Shown here: one piece after another, positions 25,534 through 33,333 of the stretch
Layout of the letters: the number at the start of each line of letters is the position of its first letter
How positions within the stretch are numbered: position 1 is the first letter of the stretch
Source: Aquiflexum sp. TKW24L
GTDB lineage: Bacteria > Bacteroidota > Bacteroidia > Cytophagales > Cyclobacteriaceae
NCBI RefSeq assembly: GCF_023502205.1
Contig: NZ_JAMFLG010000021.1
Coordinates: 1-64,000 of the forward strand
Length of the DNA stretch: 64,000 nt
Reading direction: 5' to 3'
Notes under the pieces: generated by a model
What the model was told of the DNA's origin: nothing
What the model saw: only the letters and a program-made list of their open reading frames with translations
Database searches by the model: none
Program-made: the position numbers and the translations under genes

Positions 25534-25971
25534 CTAAACCAATCTCGCCAAAACCGTCGAACCGTCACCTACTTCCTCAGCAAGCTGTTTCAGACTTTTG
25601 GAAGTCAGCATATAGTGAATATTGGAGCGGACTTTGACAATTTCAAAATGAAGGGGACAGGGATTTTTTTCTGAACATTGATTCAATCCAAGGCTGCAAC
25701 CCTGAAAAAGGTTGTCTCCGTCGATAGCCATAACCACATCTTTCAATGTTTTGGATTCATGGCTTTTATCCACAAAAAAGCCGCCCGTAGGACCTTTGAA
25801 TGAACCCACTACGTGCTGCTTTACCAAGACCTGGAGAATCTTGGCGGTAAAGGCATCAGGCGTGTCTATCTCTTGGCCGATCTCTTTTGCACCGACTTTT
25901 TTTCCATCCAAAGATTGCTTGTGGATATAAATTACTGCTTTGATGGCGTATTGACAGGATTTTGAAAACAT
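25534..25971 (-). CDS. Rrf2-family Fe-S transcriptional regulator, NsrR-like
   Basis: The 145-residue winged-helix regulator has an N-terminal HTH (SCQYAIKAVIYIHKQ... LVKQHVVGSFKGPTGGF), and three cysteines at 92, 99 and 105 (GCSLGLNQCSEKNPCPLH). Three cysteines in this position ligate the Fe-S cluster in NsrR and IscR; the spacing here is C-x6-C-x5-C. NsrR senses nitric oxide, and the neighbours nrfHA, nnrS and the scdA_N gene are exactly what an NO sensor would control. Its own promoter carries a related palindrome, suggesting autoregulation. Calling it nsrR itself would be premature. Confidence 0.9.
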   Translation of the reverse strand: MFSKSCQYAIKAVIYIHKQSLDGKKVGAKEIGQEIDTPDAFTAKILQVLVKQHVVGSFKGPTGGFFVDKSHESKTLKDVVMAIDGDNLFQGCSLGLNQCSEKNPCPLHFEIVKVRSNIHYMLTSKSLKQLAEEVGDGSTVLARLV

Positions 25972-26026
25972 AGAACGTAGAGGTTAAATTGACTCCGGAG
26001 GGCTGCAATTTCAGTTTTTAAATGCC

Positions 26027-26050
26027 CAAATAAAAGATATTTTAATCTTA
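26027..26050 (-). promoter_or_regulatory. Rrf2 gene promoter with operator-like palindrome
   Basis: On the minus strand a near-consensus -7 box (TTTATTTG, 26027-26034, 7 of 8 to TAnnTTTG) abuts a palindrome AAGATA-TTTT-AATCTT (26034-26049). This is a variant of the GGATA-N4-TATCC element at the fasciclin gene in the same relative position. Confidence 0.5.
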
Positions 26051-26147
26051 TTCTCAGTAATTTTTATTACAAAGCAAAAAATCCATTTACCCCAAATTTG
26101 AAAAAAATTAGTGGTGCCAAATATATTCAAATCTGCAAGGCAGGATT

Positions 26148-26774
26148 ATGGAAAATACTGAAAAAGAGAAACATTGGGAAAAAGTCTATCAAACAAAAAA
26201 CTTTACGGAAGTGGGCTGGTACCAAAAAATACCTACTCTTTCACTTTCGTTCTTTGAGGAAATGGAGATTCCCAAAAATGCCCAAGTCCTTGATGTCGGC
26301 GGCGGGGACAGCTATTTGGTTGATCACTTGTTGGAATTGGGATATACAGACCTTCATGTCCTTGATATTTCCGGTAAAGCCATCGAAAAAGCCCAAGTTA
26401 GATTGGGTGAAAATGCGTCAAAAGTGAGCTGGATTCAATCCGATGTCCTCCAGTTTGAGCCCCAAGTTAAATTCGATGTTTGGCATGACAGGGCAGCTTT
26501 CCACTTTATACTGGACCAAGAGGAAATTGAAAAATATGCCCAAATCGCCCATAAATGCTTGTCAGAAAACGGCTTGATGTTTATCGGGACATTCTCTGAT
26601 ACCGGTCCTACTCATTGCAGCGGACTTCCCGTTACCCAATATTCCATAGAGAAATTGACTCAGGTGTTCAGCCTTTATTTCCAAAAAATCAACTGCTTCC
26701 ACACTGACCACATCACCCCAAGTGGCGTAAAGCAACATTATACTTTTTGTAGTTTCAGAAAGATTGGAAAATAA
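26148..26774 (+). CDS. class I SAM-dependent methyltransferase
   Basis: The 208-residue soluble protein has a Rossmann methyltransferase core: VLDVGGGDSYLVDHLLELGY (motif I, about residues 47-66), LHVLDISGKAIEKAQ (motif II) and FDVWHDRAAFHFI (motif IV). The FHFILDQEEIEKYAQIA stretch resembles the thiopurine/tellurite-resistance-like methyltransferases that are common in Bacteroidota. It lies between the Rrf2 gene (divergent) and the copper receptor (convergent) inside the nitrogen-oxide island. The substrate is unknown. Confidence 0.82.
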   Translation: MENTEKEKHWEKVYQTKNFTEVGWYQKIPTLSLSFFEEMEIPKNAQVLDVGGGDSYLVDHLLELGYTDLHVLDISGKAIEKAQVRLGENASKVSWIQSDVLQFEPQVKFDVWHDRAAFHFILDQEEIEKYAQIAHKCLSENGLMFIGTFSDTGPTHCSGLPVTQYSIEKLTQVFSLYFQKINCFHTDHITPSGVKQHYTFCSFRKIGK

Positions 26775-26778
26775 AAAA

Positions 26779-26803
26779 AACCGACCCTTAGGAAGGGCCG
26801 GCT
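26779..26803. terminator. hairpin between methyltransferase and TonB receptor genes
   Basis: CCGaCCCTT-AGG-AAGGGcCGG forms a stem with one mismatch, preceded by an A-run that becomes a T-run for the minus-strand receptor gene. It is positioned between convergent genes. Confidence 0.6.
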
Positions 26804-26827
26804 TTCCATACCAATCAACACTATTTT

Positions 26828-29098
26828 TTAAGGAAATTTAAAACTCAACATCAGGAAGAAATTTCTTCCCGGAGCAAAAAGCGGCAAACCGGTAGAGGCA
26901 ATCGGTCTGTTCAAATGCTCATAGTAAGTTTCATTCAACAAGTTTTGTGCACCTCCTTTGATAGCGACAACGGAAGAAACCGCATAACTAACGTCAATGT
27001 CCAAAAGCGTAAACCTTGGGCTGGACATTTCACCAAAGCTTCCCGAAACACGGTTTTGGCCAACAACATGCCTCAGCCTGACGGTAGAATGTAGCTTATT
27101 TTCCAAATAACTTCCCAAAATGGAGTACCTGACATCCATTGGGGCGATCTCTGGCAAAGCCTCCGAAATCACCAGATTTTGCCCATAGGTATATGCCACC
27201 ATCAATTGATGGCTGATTCCATAAAATAATGCCTGACTGAATGCCGCCTCAAAACCGGTTTTGACAGCCCGATCTACATTGACATATTGCCTGACACCCG
27301 GACTTGTTGGGATTCTTGGCTTCAGGTCGGTTTTTTCGGCAGTGATATAATCCCTCAAATAAGCCGCAAACAAGTTGACTTCTGCTGAAATTTTTGATTT
27401 GCTAAATCCAAAAACCAAATCAACTTGGTTGTTGGTTTCCGGTGCCAAATCCGGATTTCCGAGCATTTCAAAAGGATCAACTCCCACAGGGAAATAATTG
27501 ATAAACCGCTCGGTGATGCCGGCGCTCCGCCTGACACTGGCCAGCCACAATCCTGCATTGAAATTCTCTCCCAAATCCCGCTTGATTCCTGCAGAAATCC
27601 CCGGATTGAGTTGGGTGATGGATTGGGTAGGATTGACTTTGACAAATTCCTCAGCATTGTCTGAGGCTTGTGCATAGTTCACATCCAACCTTCCTGCCAA
27701 GCTGACCACATAAGGGCCAACCAGTGCATGATAGGAAGCAAAAGCCCCGGTTTTGGTAATTCGGGAATCCTGCCAGGCATTGTCATATAAAGTCTTCCCT
27801 GCATTTGGCCCCATCAAAAATTCTCTTTCTCTAGTTCCTTGGGCAGCTTCCGACCTGAAGTCCGCTCCTGCGTACAATTTAGCTTTTCCCAACTGCCAGA
27901 GACCTTCTGTCCTGGCGCCAAGGTTTTGGGTGTTGGCCGGGGTTTTTGCATTCATCATGCGGGGATTGAGTTCTCTCAACCCATTGTCCATCAAGTGGTC
28001 CACAAATGTGAAAAATCCTGAGGTGTTCCAATTTTGTAGTTTTCTACCTTGAAAGGTTTTGGAATGTCTCAAGCTTCCCATCCAAGTATCGTCTGACCGG
28101 AGGTCCATTGCCAAAGTCGGAAAATCCACATTCCTCGCAAAATTCCTATTGACTGTCACCTGCAAAAGATCAGAATTGGAAATCTTAAAATCTCCAAACA
28201 TCCCGACAGTTCCCCTTTGGAAATTTGCAGGAACAATATTCCCATCTCCGTCAACGTAATCAGTTCCTTTTGACCAAGAACCAAGTACACCGATATCATA
28301 TTTTTGACCGTTGAAACCGACCCTTCCTTCGTTTCTGAACACATTTCCGTTGGATTCGTACATGGTGGAAAACCTCGCGTTTGCACCTCCTTGGGAAGTA
28401 AAAAAGGGATCTTCCTGAATGAAGTTGATCGTACCTCCCAATCCAATACCATAACGGAGTGCATGGGGTCCCTTTAAGATTTCAATCTGCTTGATTCTGT
28501 TTAGCGCAATCTGAGAAGTCGGTGGATCCATCCGATTGGGACAGGCAGCATTCGCAGACTGCAATCCATCTATGACGATATTGAGTTGGTCGTATTTGAA
28601 TCCTCTCATCACAGGGTCAAAAGCAAATGCGCCGCTTTTCCTGATGGAGGAAACAACCGGATTGAGATTGAGAATGGCTCCGGCGTCATGGTGAAGCCTT
28701 TCCTGATCTGAAATCAGGATTTTCTGATCTTTTTCTTCTGTCATTTTAAGAGAAATGACTGACACCGGCTGGAGGTTGAGGATATTTTCCTGACGAAAGA
28801 GAATTCCCGTTTCTAATACTTTTAGAAGCGAGCTTTCCTCCAAGGTCCATTTTCCATAATTGATGTGGCTAAAATGGATAGAAGTTCCTGCCTCATACTC
28901 GAATTGGATAAATCCTTTTTCGTCAGAAAGTCCCTTTTGGGAGGCATATAGGTAAATAAGTCCGATGATCGGTTCTTGGGTTTGCTGATCCAGAACCTGA
29001 AATTTTTTAAGGTTTTGGGAAAATGAACTATTGATGGACAAGGCAAGAAAAAACATCGCCAACAAAATGGATTTTTGGAATTGTATATAAGATTTCAT
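26828..29098 (-). CDS. TonB-dependent receptor, OprC/NosA copper-receptor type
   Basis: The 756-residue protein has a signal peptide (cleaved near SSFSQ) and a carboxypeptidase-like beta-sandwich (about residues 35-105). A plug domain follows with the stretch ACPNRMDPPTSQIALNRI near residue 183, and then a 22-stranded barrel ending in PGRNFFLMLSFKFP. The Cys/Met motif CPNRMDPPTS is the distinctive plug sequence of the OprC/NosA copper receptors that I recall. Copper uptake would suit NosZ-, Nir- or heme-copper-type enzymes, but no nosZ is in this window. A Cys-containing small protein and NnrS lie upstream on the same strand. Confidence 0.88.
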   Translation of the reverse strand: MKSYIQFQKSILLAMFFLALSINSSFSQNLKKFQVLDQQTQEPIIGLIYLYASQKGLSDEKGFIQFEYEAGTSIHFSHINYGKWTLEESSLLKVLETGILFRQENILNLQPVSVISLKMTEEKDQKILISDQERLHHDAGAILNLNPVVSSIRKSGAFAFDPVMRGFKYDQLNIVIDGLQSANAACPNRMDPPTSQIALNRIKQIEILKGPHALRYGIGLGGTINFIQEDPFFTSQGGANARFSTMYESNGNVFRNEGRVGFNGQKYDIGVLGSWSKGTDYVDGDGNIVPANFQRGTVGMFGDFKISNSDLLQVTVNRNFARNVDFPTLAMDLRSDDTWMGSLRHSKTFQGRKLQNWNTSGFFTFVDHLMDNGLRELNPRMMNAKTPANTQNLGARTEGLWQLGKAKLYAGADFRSEAAQGTREREFLMGPNAGKTLYDNAWQDSRITKTGAFASYHALVGPYVVSLAGRLDVNYAQASDNAEEFVKVNPTQSITQLNPGISAGIKRDLGENFNAGLWLASVRRSAGITERFINYFPVGVDPFEMLGNPDLAPETNNQVDLVFGFSKSKISAEVNLFAAYLRDYITAEKTDLKPRIPTSPGVRQYVNVDRAVKTGFEAAFSQALFYGISHQLMVAYTYGQNLVISEALPEIAPMDVRYSILGSYLENKLHSTVRLRHVVGQNRVSGSFGEMSSPRFTLLDIDVSYAVSSVVAIKGGAQNLLNETYYEHLNRPIASTGLPLFAPGRNFFLMLSFKFP

Positions 29099-29257
29099 GA
29101 TTGAAAATTCTTTTGGATTGAAATATTTTGAACAGAGAGGCCCTGTCTAACTCTGTTTTGAGGTAGTTTCAGTATTGACCGCATCGTGAAAGCTTTCCTC
29201 TAAAAGCAATGACTTTTAGGACTAGAATTTCTGATGTGGTTGTAGAAAATCAGGAGG

Positions 29258-29632
29258 TCAACCTTGCGGTGGGTGAAAAAAATCGTCGATGTTCAAAAGC
29301 TGGTTTTGATTTTCATCTAAATCTCCAAAAACCAGATCAATAGACTTCCAAATCGGTAGGATATTAAAAGCAGTAACGGGCATGCTATAGATGAGCAGGA
29401 ACCCCTCAAAAGCAACTTTTTGTTGGTTTTTCTCTTGGTCTTGCGCCTGATCGAGTCTCTTGGCTAGTTCACACTTGCCGTTACATTCGAGTTCAGGCCG
29501 GTCCTGATTGATGCAAAAAAGGGCAGAAATTTCCTCTCTGTTCATATGAAAATCTACCTGAATCACTGAATACACCATGCCGTTGAGCAGGAAAATCAGA
29601 GAGAAGACGATATGTATGGTACTTTTCAACAT
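29258..29632 (-). CDS. small Cys-containing exported or membrane-anchored protein
   Basis: The 124-residue protein has an N-terminal hydrophobic signal/anchor (MLKSTIHIVFSLIFLLNGMVYS). A short conserved-looking module follows with three cysteines: HMNREEISALFCINQ then LECNGKCELAKRL. It ends with DDFFHPPQG. Similar proteins with a C-x-G-x-C-type module and a terminal HPP are familiar next to TonB receptors in Bacteroidota, but no function is known to me. The Cys/His content and the neighbouring copper receptor suggest metal binding; that is inference. Confidence 0.65.
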   Translation of the reverse strand: MLKSTIHIVFSLIFLLNGMVYSVIQVDFHMNREEISALFCINQDRPELECNGKCELAKRLDQAQDQEKNQQKVAFEGFLLIYSMPVTAFNILPIWKSIDLVFGDLDENQNQLLNIDDFFHPPQG

Positions 29633-29718
29633 GACAGGGCAATTTGTGCTATTAATCTACTTCAATGCGTGATTTTGGTCACAGGATTTGGTGTTTCTAC
29701 AAACTCATTACATACACT

Positions 29719-30813
29719 TTACTTGAATCTTTTGACAGTACCCAATTCTCTTTGGCTGAAAATTATTTTAATCACAGTGATGACTGCCATCAGTACAAAC
29801 ATGCCCAAAATGGTCCATCCATTGAGCATGCCAAAGAAAGTCCGCCACTCAGGCAAGCCAATCAAACTGAATACAATCCTTCCCAGTAAACTCAATTGGA
29901 ATACTGCCCACCCTATCCAAAGTATGGGATGATACGGATTTTGCCTAATATTCAAGACCATCGGGAGTATGATCGGCGCATGGGCCCAAATCATAGAAAA
30001 TGTAAATCCCAAGAAGAAAGTATGGATATACAGATCATAATACAAGGCATGCGGCTCAAAGAAACAAAGTGCAATCCCATGTAAAGTCAGCCAAACATAT
30101 CCTACCCTAAGACCAATGCCGATGTATTTGAACTGATCGGCTTTCTTGGAAGCAATCTTTGCCATGTCAAAATGCAACAGCCAAAAGGAAATCATGATTG
30201 CCACTGTACCCATCAGCCAATTGCCATAGCGATGAAAGGGTATCCAAATTCCGATAAAAAACAGGGCCAATAATACAATAAGGCCATTTTTAGCAGACTT
30301 CGGGGTGGGAAGGAATTTGCTGAGCTCCAACCTTTCTCCAACTATGGTAAACAAAATAAACCCCATCCACCAAGGAACTGCTGCCGGAACAAATCCTGAA
30401 TAAAGCAAAACAAAATTTCCTGCCATCCAAAGTGCAGCCCCCATTGTCATCACATATTGGTAGATAACAGGATGTCTGACTGACTGCAAATACATGATGA
30501 CCATCAATCCCAAGCTTGCAGCCAATAACAGTCCATGACCAAAAGCGGGCCATCCCGGCACCAACAACAAAGCCGGAATGGAAAGCCCACTTAGGAGGGG
30601 AATTAGCAACCATATTCTGTTTTTCATGACCATGGCCCTCTCTAGGGAAATAAGCGTTCCCAAAAATCCTCCTACCATCAATATCCCGTGATTTGCCGCA
30701 GTGCCAGGGACCATCATCCCGAGATACCCAATCCTGACCCATCCTCCCGCGACTCCCAAAACCAGGGCCAACACGATAAGGGGAAAAAGGTAAAGAGGTT
30801 TGAGCAGATGCAT
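29719..30813 (-). CDS. nnrS: NnrS-family heme-copper membrane protein
   Basis: The 364-residue protein has about ten to eleven transmembrane helices. It has NnrS features such as GLGFTFSMIWAHAPIILP-like text near residue 275 (seen as SMIWAHAPIILPMVLN), GYVWLTLHGIALCF, and HTFFLGF with His ligands. NnrS proteins contain heme and copper and protect cells against nitric oxide stress, especially by limiting iron chelate-NO complexes. It starts 71 bp after the scdA_N gene on the same strand and is probably cotranscribed with it from the palindrome-bearing promoter at 31.16-31.20 kb. Confidence 0.88.
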   Translation of the reverse strand: MHLLKPLYLFPLIVLALVLGVAGGWVRIGYLGMMVPGTAANHGILMVGGFLGTLISLERAMVMKNRIWLLIPLLSGLSIPALLLVPGWPAFGHGLLLAASLGLMVIMYLQSVRHPVIYQYVMTMGAALWMAGNFVLLYSGFVPAAVPWWMGFILFTIVGERLELSKFLPTPKSAKNGLIVLLALFFIGIWIPFHRYGNWLMGTVAIMISFWLLHFDMAKIASKKADQFKYIGIGLRVGYVWLTLHGIALCFFEPHALYYDLYIHTFFLGFTFSMIWAHAPIILPMVLNIRQNPYHPILWIGWAVFQLSLLGRIVFSLIGLPEWRTFFGMLNGWTILGMFVLMAVITVIKIIFSQRELGTVKRFK

Positions 30814-30883
30814 GTCCGGATCTTATTGATGATAGGATTGGGATTTGGTCAATTTGTCGAGGTGAAATATTTTGATTTTTTGA

Positions 30884-31087
30884 TCAGGAAAGGTCTTGGA
30901 CGATAGCCTCAGCCATATAATCCAATACCACCTCCGGAGTGATATGCTTCTTCTTGCAAACCTCCTTCAGGGTTTTTTCCTGACAATTAGTATAATCAAT
31001 CCCAAGCTTTTCAAAAACCCCTATTGCCCTGAAGTCGGTATCGACTATCTCGCTCATTTTAAATTCTTGGAAATTTTTCATCTGCAA
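30884..31087 (-). CDS. stand-alone ScdA_N (DUF542) domain protein, RIC/YtfE-like N-domain
   Basis: The 67-residue protein is essentially one ScdA_N domain: EIVDTDFRAIGVFEKLGIDYTNC, then KTLKEVCKKKHITPEVVLDYM (given in two parts). In ScdA/YtfE proteins this domain precedes a di-iron hemerythrin domain that repairs Fe-S clusters damaged by NO; here that second domain is missing. The usual CC after GID[FY] is replaced by TNC, so only one of the two cysteines is near its normal place. In-frame Met codons at 31081 and 31057 are alternative starts. Position upstream of nnrS supports a nitrosative-stress role. Confidence 0.78.
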   Translation of the reverse strand: MQMKNFQEFKMSEIVDTDFRAIGVFEKLGIDYTNCQEKTLKEVCKKKHITPEVVLDYMAEAIVQDLS

Positions 31088-31130
31088 ATCGTTTAGAGGA
31101 TGTTTTTATCTTTTATTTTGTCAAACTTTA

Positions 31131-31146
31131 GGGAGCTTTCGCTCCC
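31131..31146 (-). terminator. GNRA-loop hairpin between the 598-residue gene and scdA_N
   Basis: On the minus strand GGGAGC-GAAA-GCTCCC is a perfect 6-bp stem with a GAAA tetraloop. No T-run follows, so it may be a leader-stabilising hairpin of the scdA_N transcript rather than a terminator of the upstream gene. Confidence 0.4.
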
Positions 31147-31159
31147 CTTCATTTCTACA

Positions 31160-31200
31160 CAAATATAATAGAAAAATATTATCGGATAATAATATCCTTT
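31160..31200 (-). promoter_or_regulatory. promoter and palindromic operator of scdA_N-nnrS
   Basis: A -7 box TATATTTG on the minus strand (31160-31167) fits TAnnTTTG. A perfect core palindrome GGATA-ATAA-TATCC (31184-31197) lies 16 bp upstream of it, with AAA on the outer side of one arm. It has the same half-sites and spacing as the fasciclin operator. Confidence 0.65.
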
Positions 31201-31211
31201 ATTATTTTTTC

Positions 31212-33008
31212 TTAGGCTTTTACAATTTCAAGGCCGGCGATTTTTTCTTTTAACTCCAAGAGCTGAGACTTCATATTCTCTATCACTTCCTCTGTATCTA
31301 TAGGGAAAGAAGTAACCAAATCTTGGTAGTAGGCAATTCCCTGAGAAAGGTTGGTTTTGAATTTTTCTATATAGGTTTCAAACTTCTGTGTTTTTTCGGG
31401 AATAGTTTTGCTAAGCTCATGTTGAAGATGTTGCACATAGAGTTGCAGTTCTTTCACAAAAACCTGCGGCCTTTCGGGATCGAGGACAATGGCAGCTTTG
31501 CCATAGATATGGTCCAACATTTCCTTCAGACTGAAAATTCCTTTGAAATACGCCAAGTTAGGTCCCGGACAAATTGTGACTGCCTTCAGGTTTCTCCTTG
31601 GTTCTTCTCCCTGATTCAAAATCACAGCCGCACTCAAACCTTCGCAGAGGCAGTCTTTTTCCAATACCTCTTCCAATTCAGGCAAGGTTGTATTTCCGTT
31701 AGCATATTGCTTCATTTTCAGGTTCTGGTATTCGCGCGAAGCGGTGCAGATGGGCTTGGCTGAAAATTCGGTGCTGAAAGACAGGAATTTCTTGTAACAG
31801 GGACTTCCGGGTTTGTTTTTCTCAATCCTTGAAAGCCGCTGTTCTTCTCCGCTGCTTGTCCGGAGATTATTGAAAGGGATACCCAATGGAGAGGCATGAC
31901 TCAAATAATAATCTGATTTCCGTGATTTGACCAACCTGTCCAAGGTATCCTTGTCCACGCTTGTGGCCTCGGGCACGAGCAAAAACGGACTGCCCCAGCC
32001 TGTTCCGTCAAGTTGGTAATGGTCTATCAGAAACTTGTCTTCTGCTGCAGAACCGATCCCACCCTGATAGGTGATTTTCGGCATGATATCTTCCGGAAGA
32101 AGGTGATTCCCTTTGTCAGTCAGGGCCTTTTGGCAGGTATCAAACAATACCTGTCGCAATTCCGCTCTGTTGTTTTTGAACTCTTCCAATATCGGACCGA
32201 TCAACAAACCGTCCGTGGCAAAGGCATGACCTCCACAGTTGAGGCCTGATTCGATCCTAAATTCCGATATCCACAATCCTTTTTTGGCCAAAAATCTACC
32301 TTGGATCAAAGCTGAGCGATAGTCGCTGACTTTGAGAATTATTCCTTTTTTGATTTTTCCATTTGCATCAGGAAAAAAATCCGCAAACTGCTCTGCATAG
32401 CCATAGAGCGCAGGATTCATCCCGGCAGAAAACACGACAGAAGATTCCAAATCACTTTCTGCAAATCCTCTTAATGCAGAGAGGGCATCTGAATATTCCC
32501 GAGGCAACTCATTTCCATCTTTGTCAAAGTTGATTTTATCCACTTTGGTCATGATATTGACATCAATTTTTCCGGGCGAAATCGCTTCTTTCAATCTTTG
32601 CTGAAGGGCTTCTTTTACCTCTCCTACCTCCTGCTTCATTTTTTCATAGAGCATTTTCATGCCATGACTGTCGGGCAATAAATTGAAGTATTCATTGATA
32701 GCAATGCCGTATTCGAAAGATTGGGTTTTGATGTCCTCAATTTGCTTATTTACAGCAGTATGCAAAAGATTGAGGTAAGCCTTGATCCTGTTTGCCCTCG
32801 AATCATCGGTTTTGTCGTCAATCGGGATGTAAGGGATTTGGAGCTTTCTGCTGTAAATCCGTCTTAGATCTTCCAGCATGTGGTCATCCATGATGGAGAC
32901 CACGGAGGAAATCCCGAATTTCGCAACTTTGATCGGGGTGTCAGCGGTGAAACCCAATCCCATGACCGGGATATGGAAACTATGTGCGGTTGTCTGGGAA
33001 TTGAACAT
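31212..33008 (-). CDS. 598-residue Cys-rich protein of unknown function, possibly an FMN/Fe-S TIM-barrel enzyme
   Basis: I do not recognise a characterised family. The start of the protein (PVMGLGFTADTPIKVAKFGISSVVS) reads like the first strand and helix of an FMN TIM barrel of the nitronate monooxygenase or dihydroorotate dehydrogenase kind. Later barrel-like segments are ESGLNCGGHAFATDG (Cys258), KITYQGGIGSAAED and DGTGWGSPFLLVPEA. A Cys-rich stretch follows with Cys404, Cys421, Cys453, Cys455 and Cys480 (GSPCYKKF, PICTASREY, DCLCEG, ICPGPNLAYF), suggesting an Fe-S cluster. A predicted coiled-coil C-terminus ends the protein. It lies directly upstream of scdA_N-nnrS, so a role in nitrogen-oxide handling is likely but unproven. 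Confidence 0.7.
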   Translation of the reverse strand: MFNSQTTAHSFHIPVMGLGFTADTPIKVAKFGISSVVSIMDDHMLEDLRRIYSRKLQIPYIPIDDKTDDSRANRIKAYLNLLHTAVNKQIEDIKTQSFEYGIAINEYFNLLPDSHGMKMLYEKMKQEVGEVKEALQQRLKEAISPGKIDVNIMTKVDKINFDKDGNELPREYSDALSALRGFAESDLESSVVFSAGMNPALYGYAEQFADFFPDANGKIKKGIILKVSDYRSALIQGRFLAKKGLWISEFRIESGLNCGGHAFATDGLLIGPILEEFKNNRAELRQVLFDTCQKALTDKGNHLLPEDIMPKITYQGGIGSAAEDKFLIDHYQLDGTGWGSPFLLVPEATSVDKDTLDRLVKSRKSDYYLSHASPLGIPFNNLRTSSGEEQRLSRIEKNKPGSPCYKKFLSFSTEFSAKPICTASREYQNLKMKQYANGNTTLPELEEVLEKDCLCEGLSAAVILNQGEEPRRNLKAVTICPGPNLAYFKGIFSLKEMLDHIYGKAAIVLDPERPQVFVKELQLYVQHLQHELSKTIPEKTQKFETYIEKFKTNLSQGIAYYQDLVTSFPIDTEEVIENMKSQLLELKEKIAGLEIVKA

Positions 33009-33333
33009 ATGCGAGAGCTTGATCGATTTTTATACTTAAGACAAATTTTAAGAAGGCAAAGCTAAAGGCATTGGTAGGCCAATTAGGAAACCTCCATCAT
33101 TAGAGAATATGATTTTGGTCAGGAAAAATGAAAAATGGGGCCTGATAACCCACGAGACCTGTCATAAAACTTGTGTGATAATTATTAGATGACTGAAAAA
33201 AGATCCATTACCCACGAAAACCTAACAACCTAAGAAGTAAGAACTGCGTAACAATTTTTGGCAATTATTTAAATTCAATTGTTTCTTCTATTCAAGATTT
33301 CATTTCTTTGAGTCAAACTAACCCATTTCATAT
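33009..33333. other. divergent intergenic region between the 598-residue gene and the Gly-rich protein
   Basis: A candidate -7 box TAGCTTTG for the minus-strand gene lies at 33057-33064. Just upstream is a small palindrome ATTGG-TAGG-CCAAT (33070-33083), whose half-sites differ from the GGATA element. Nothing else is recognised. Confidence 0.4.
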
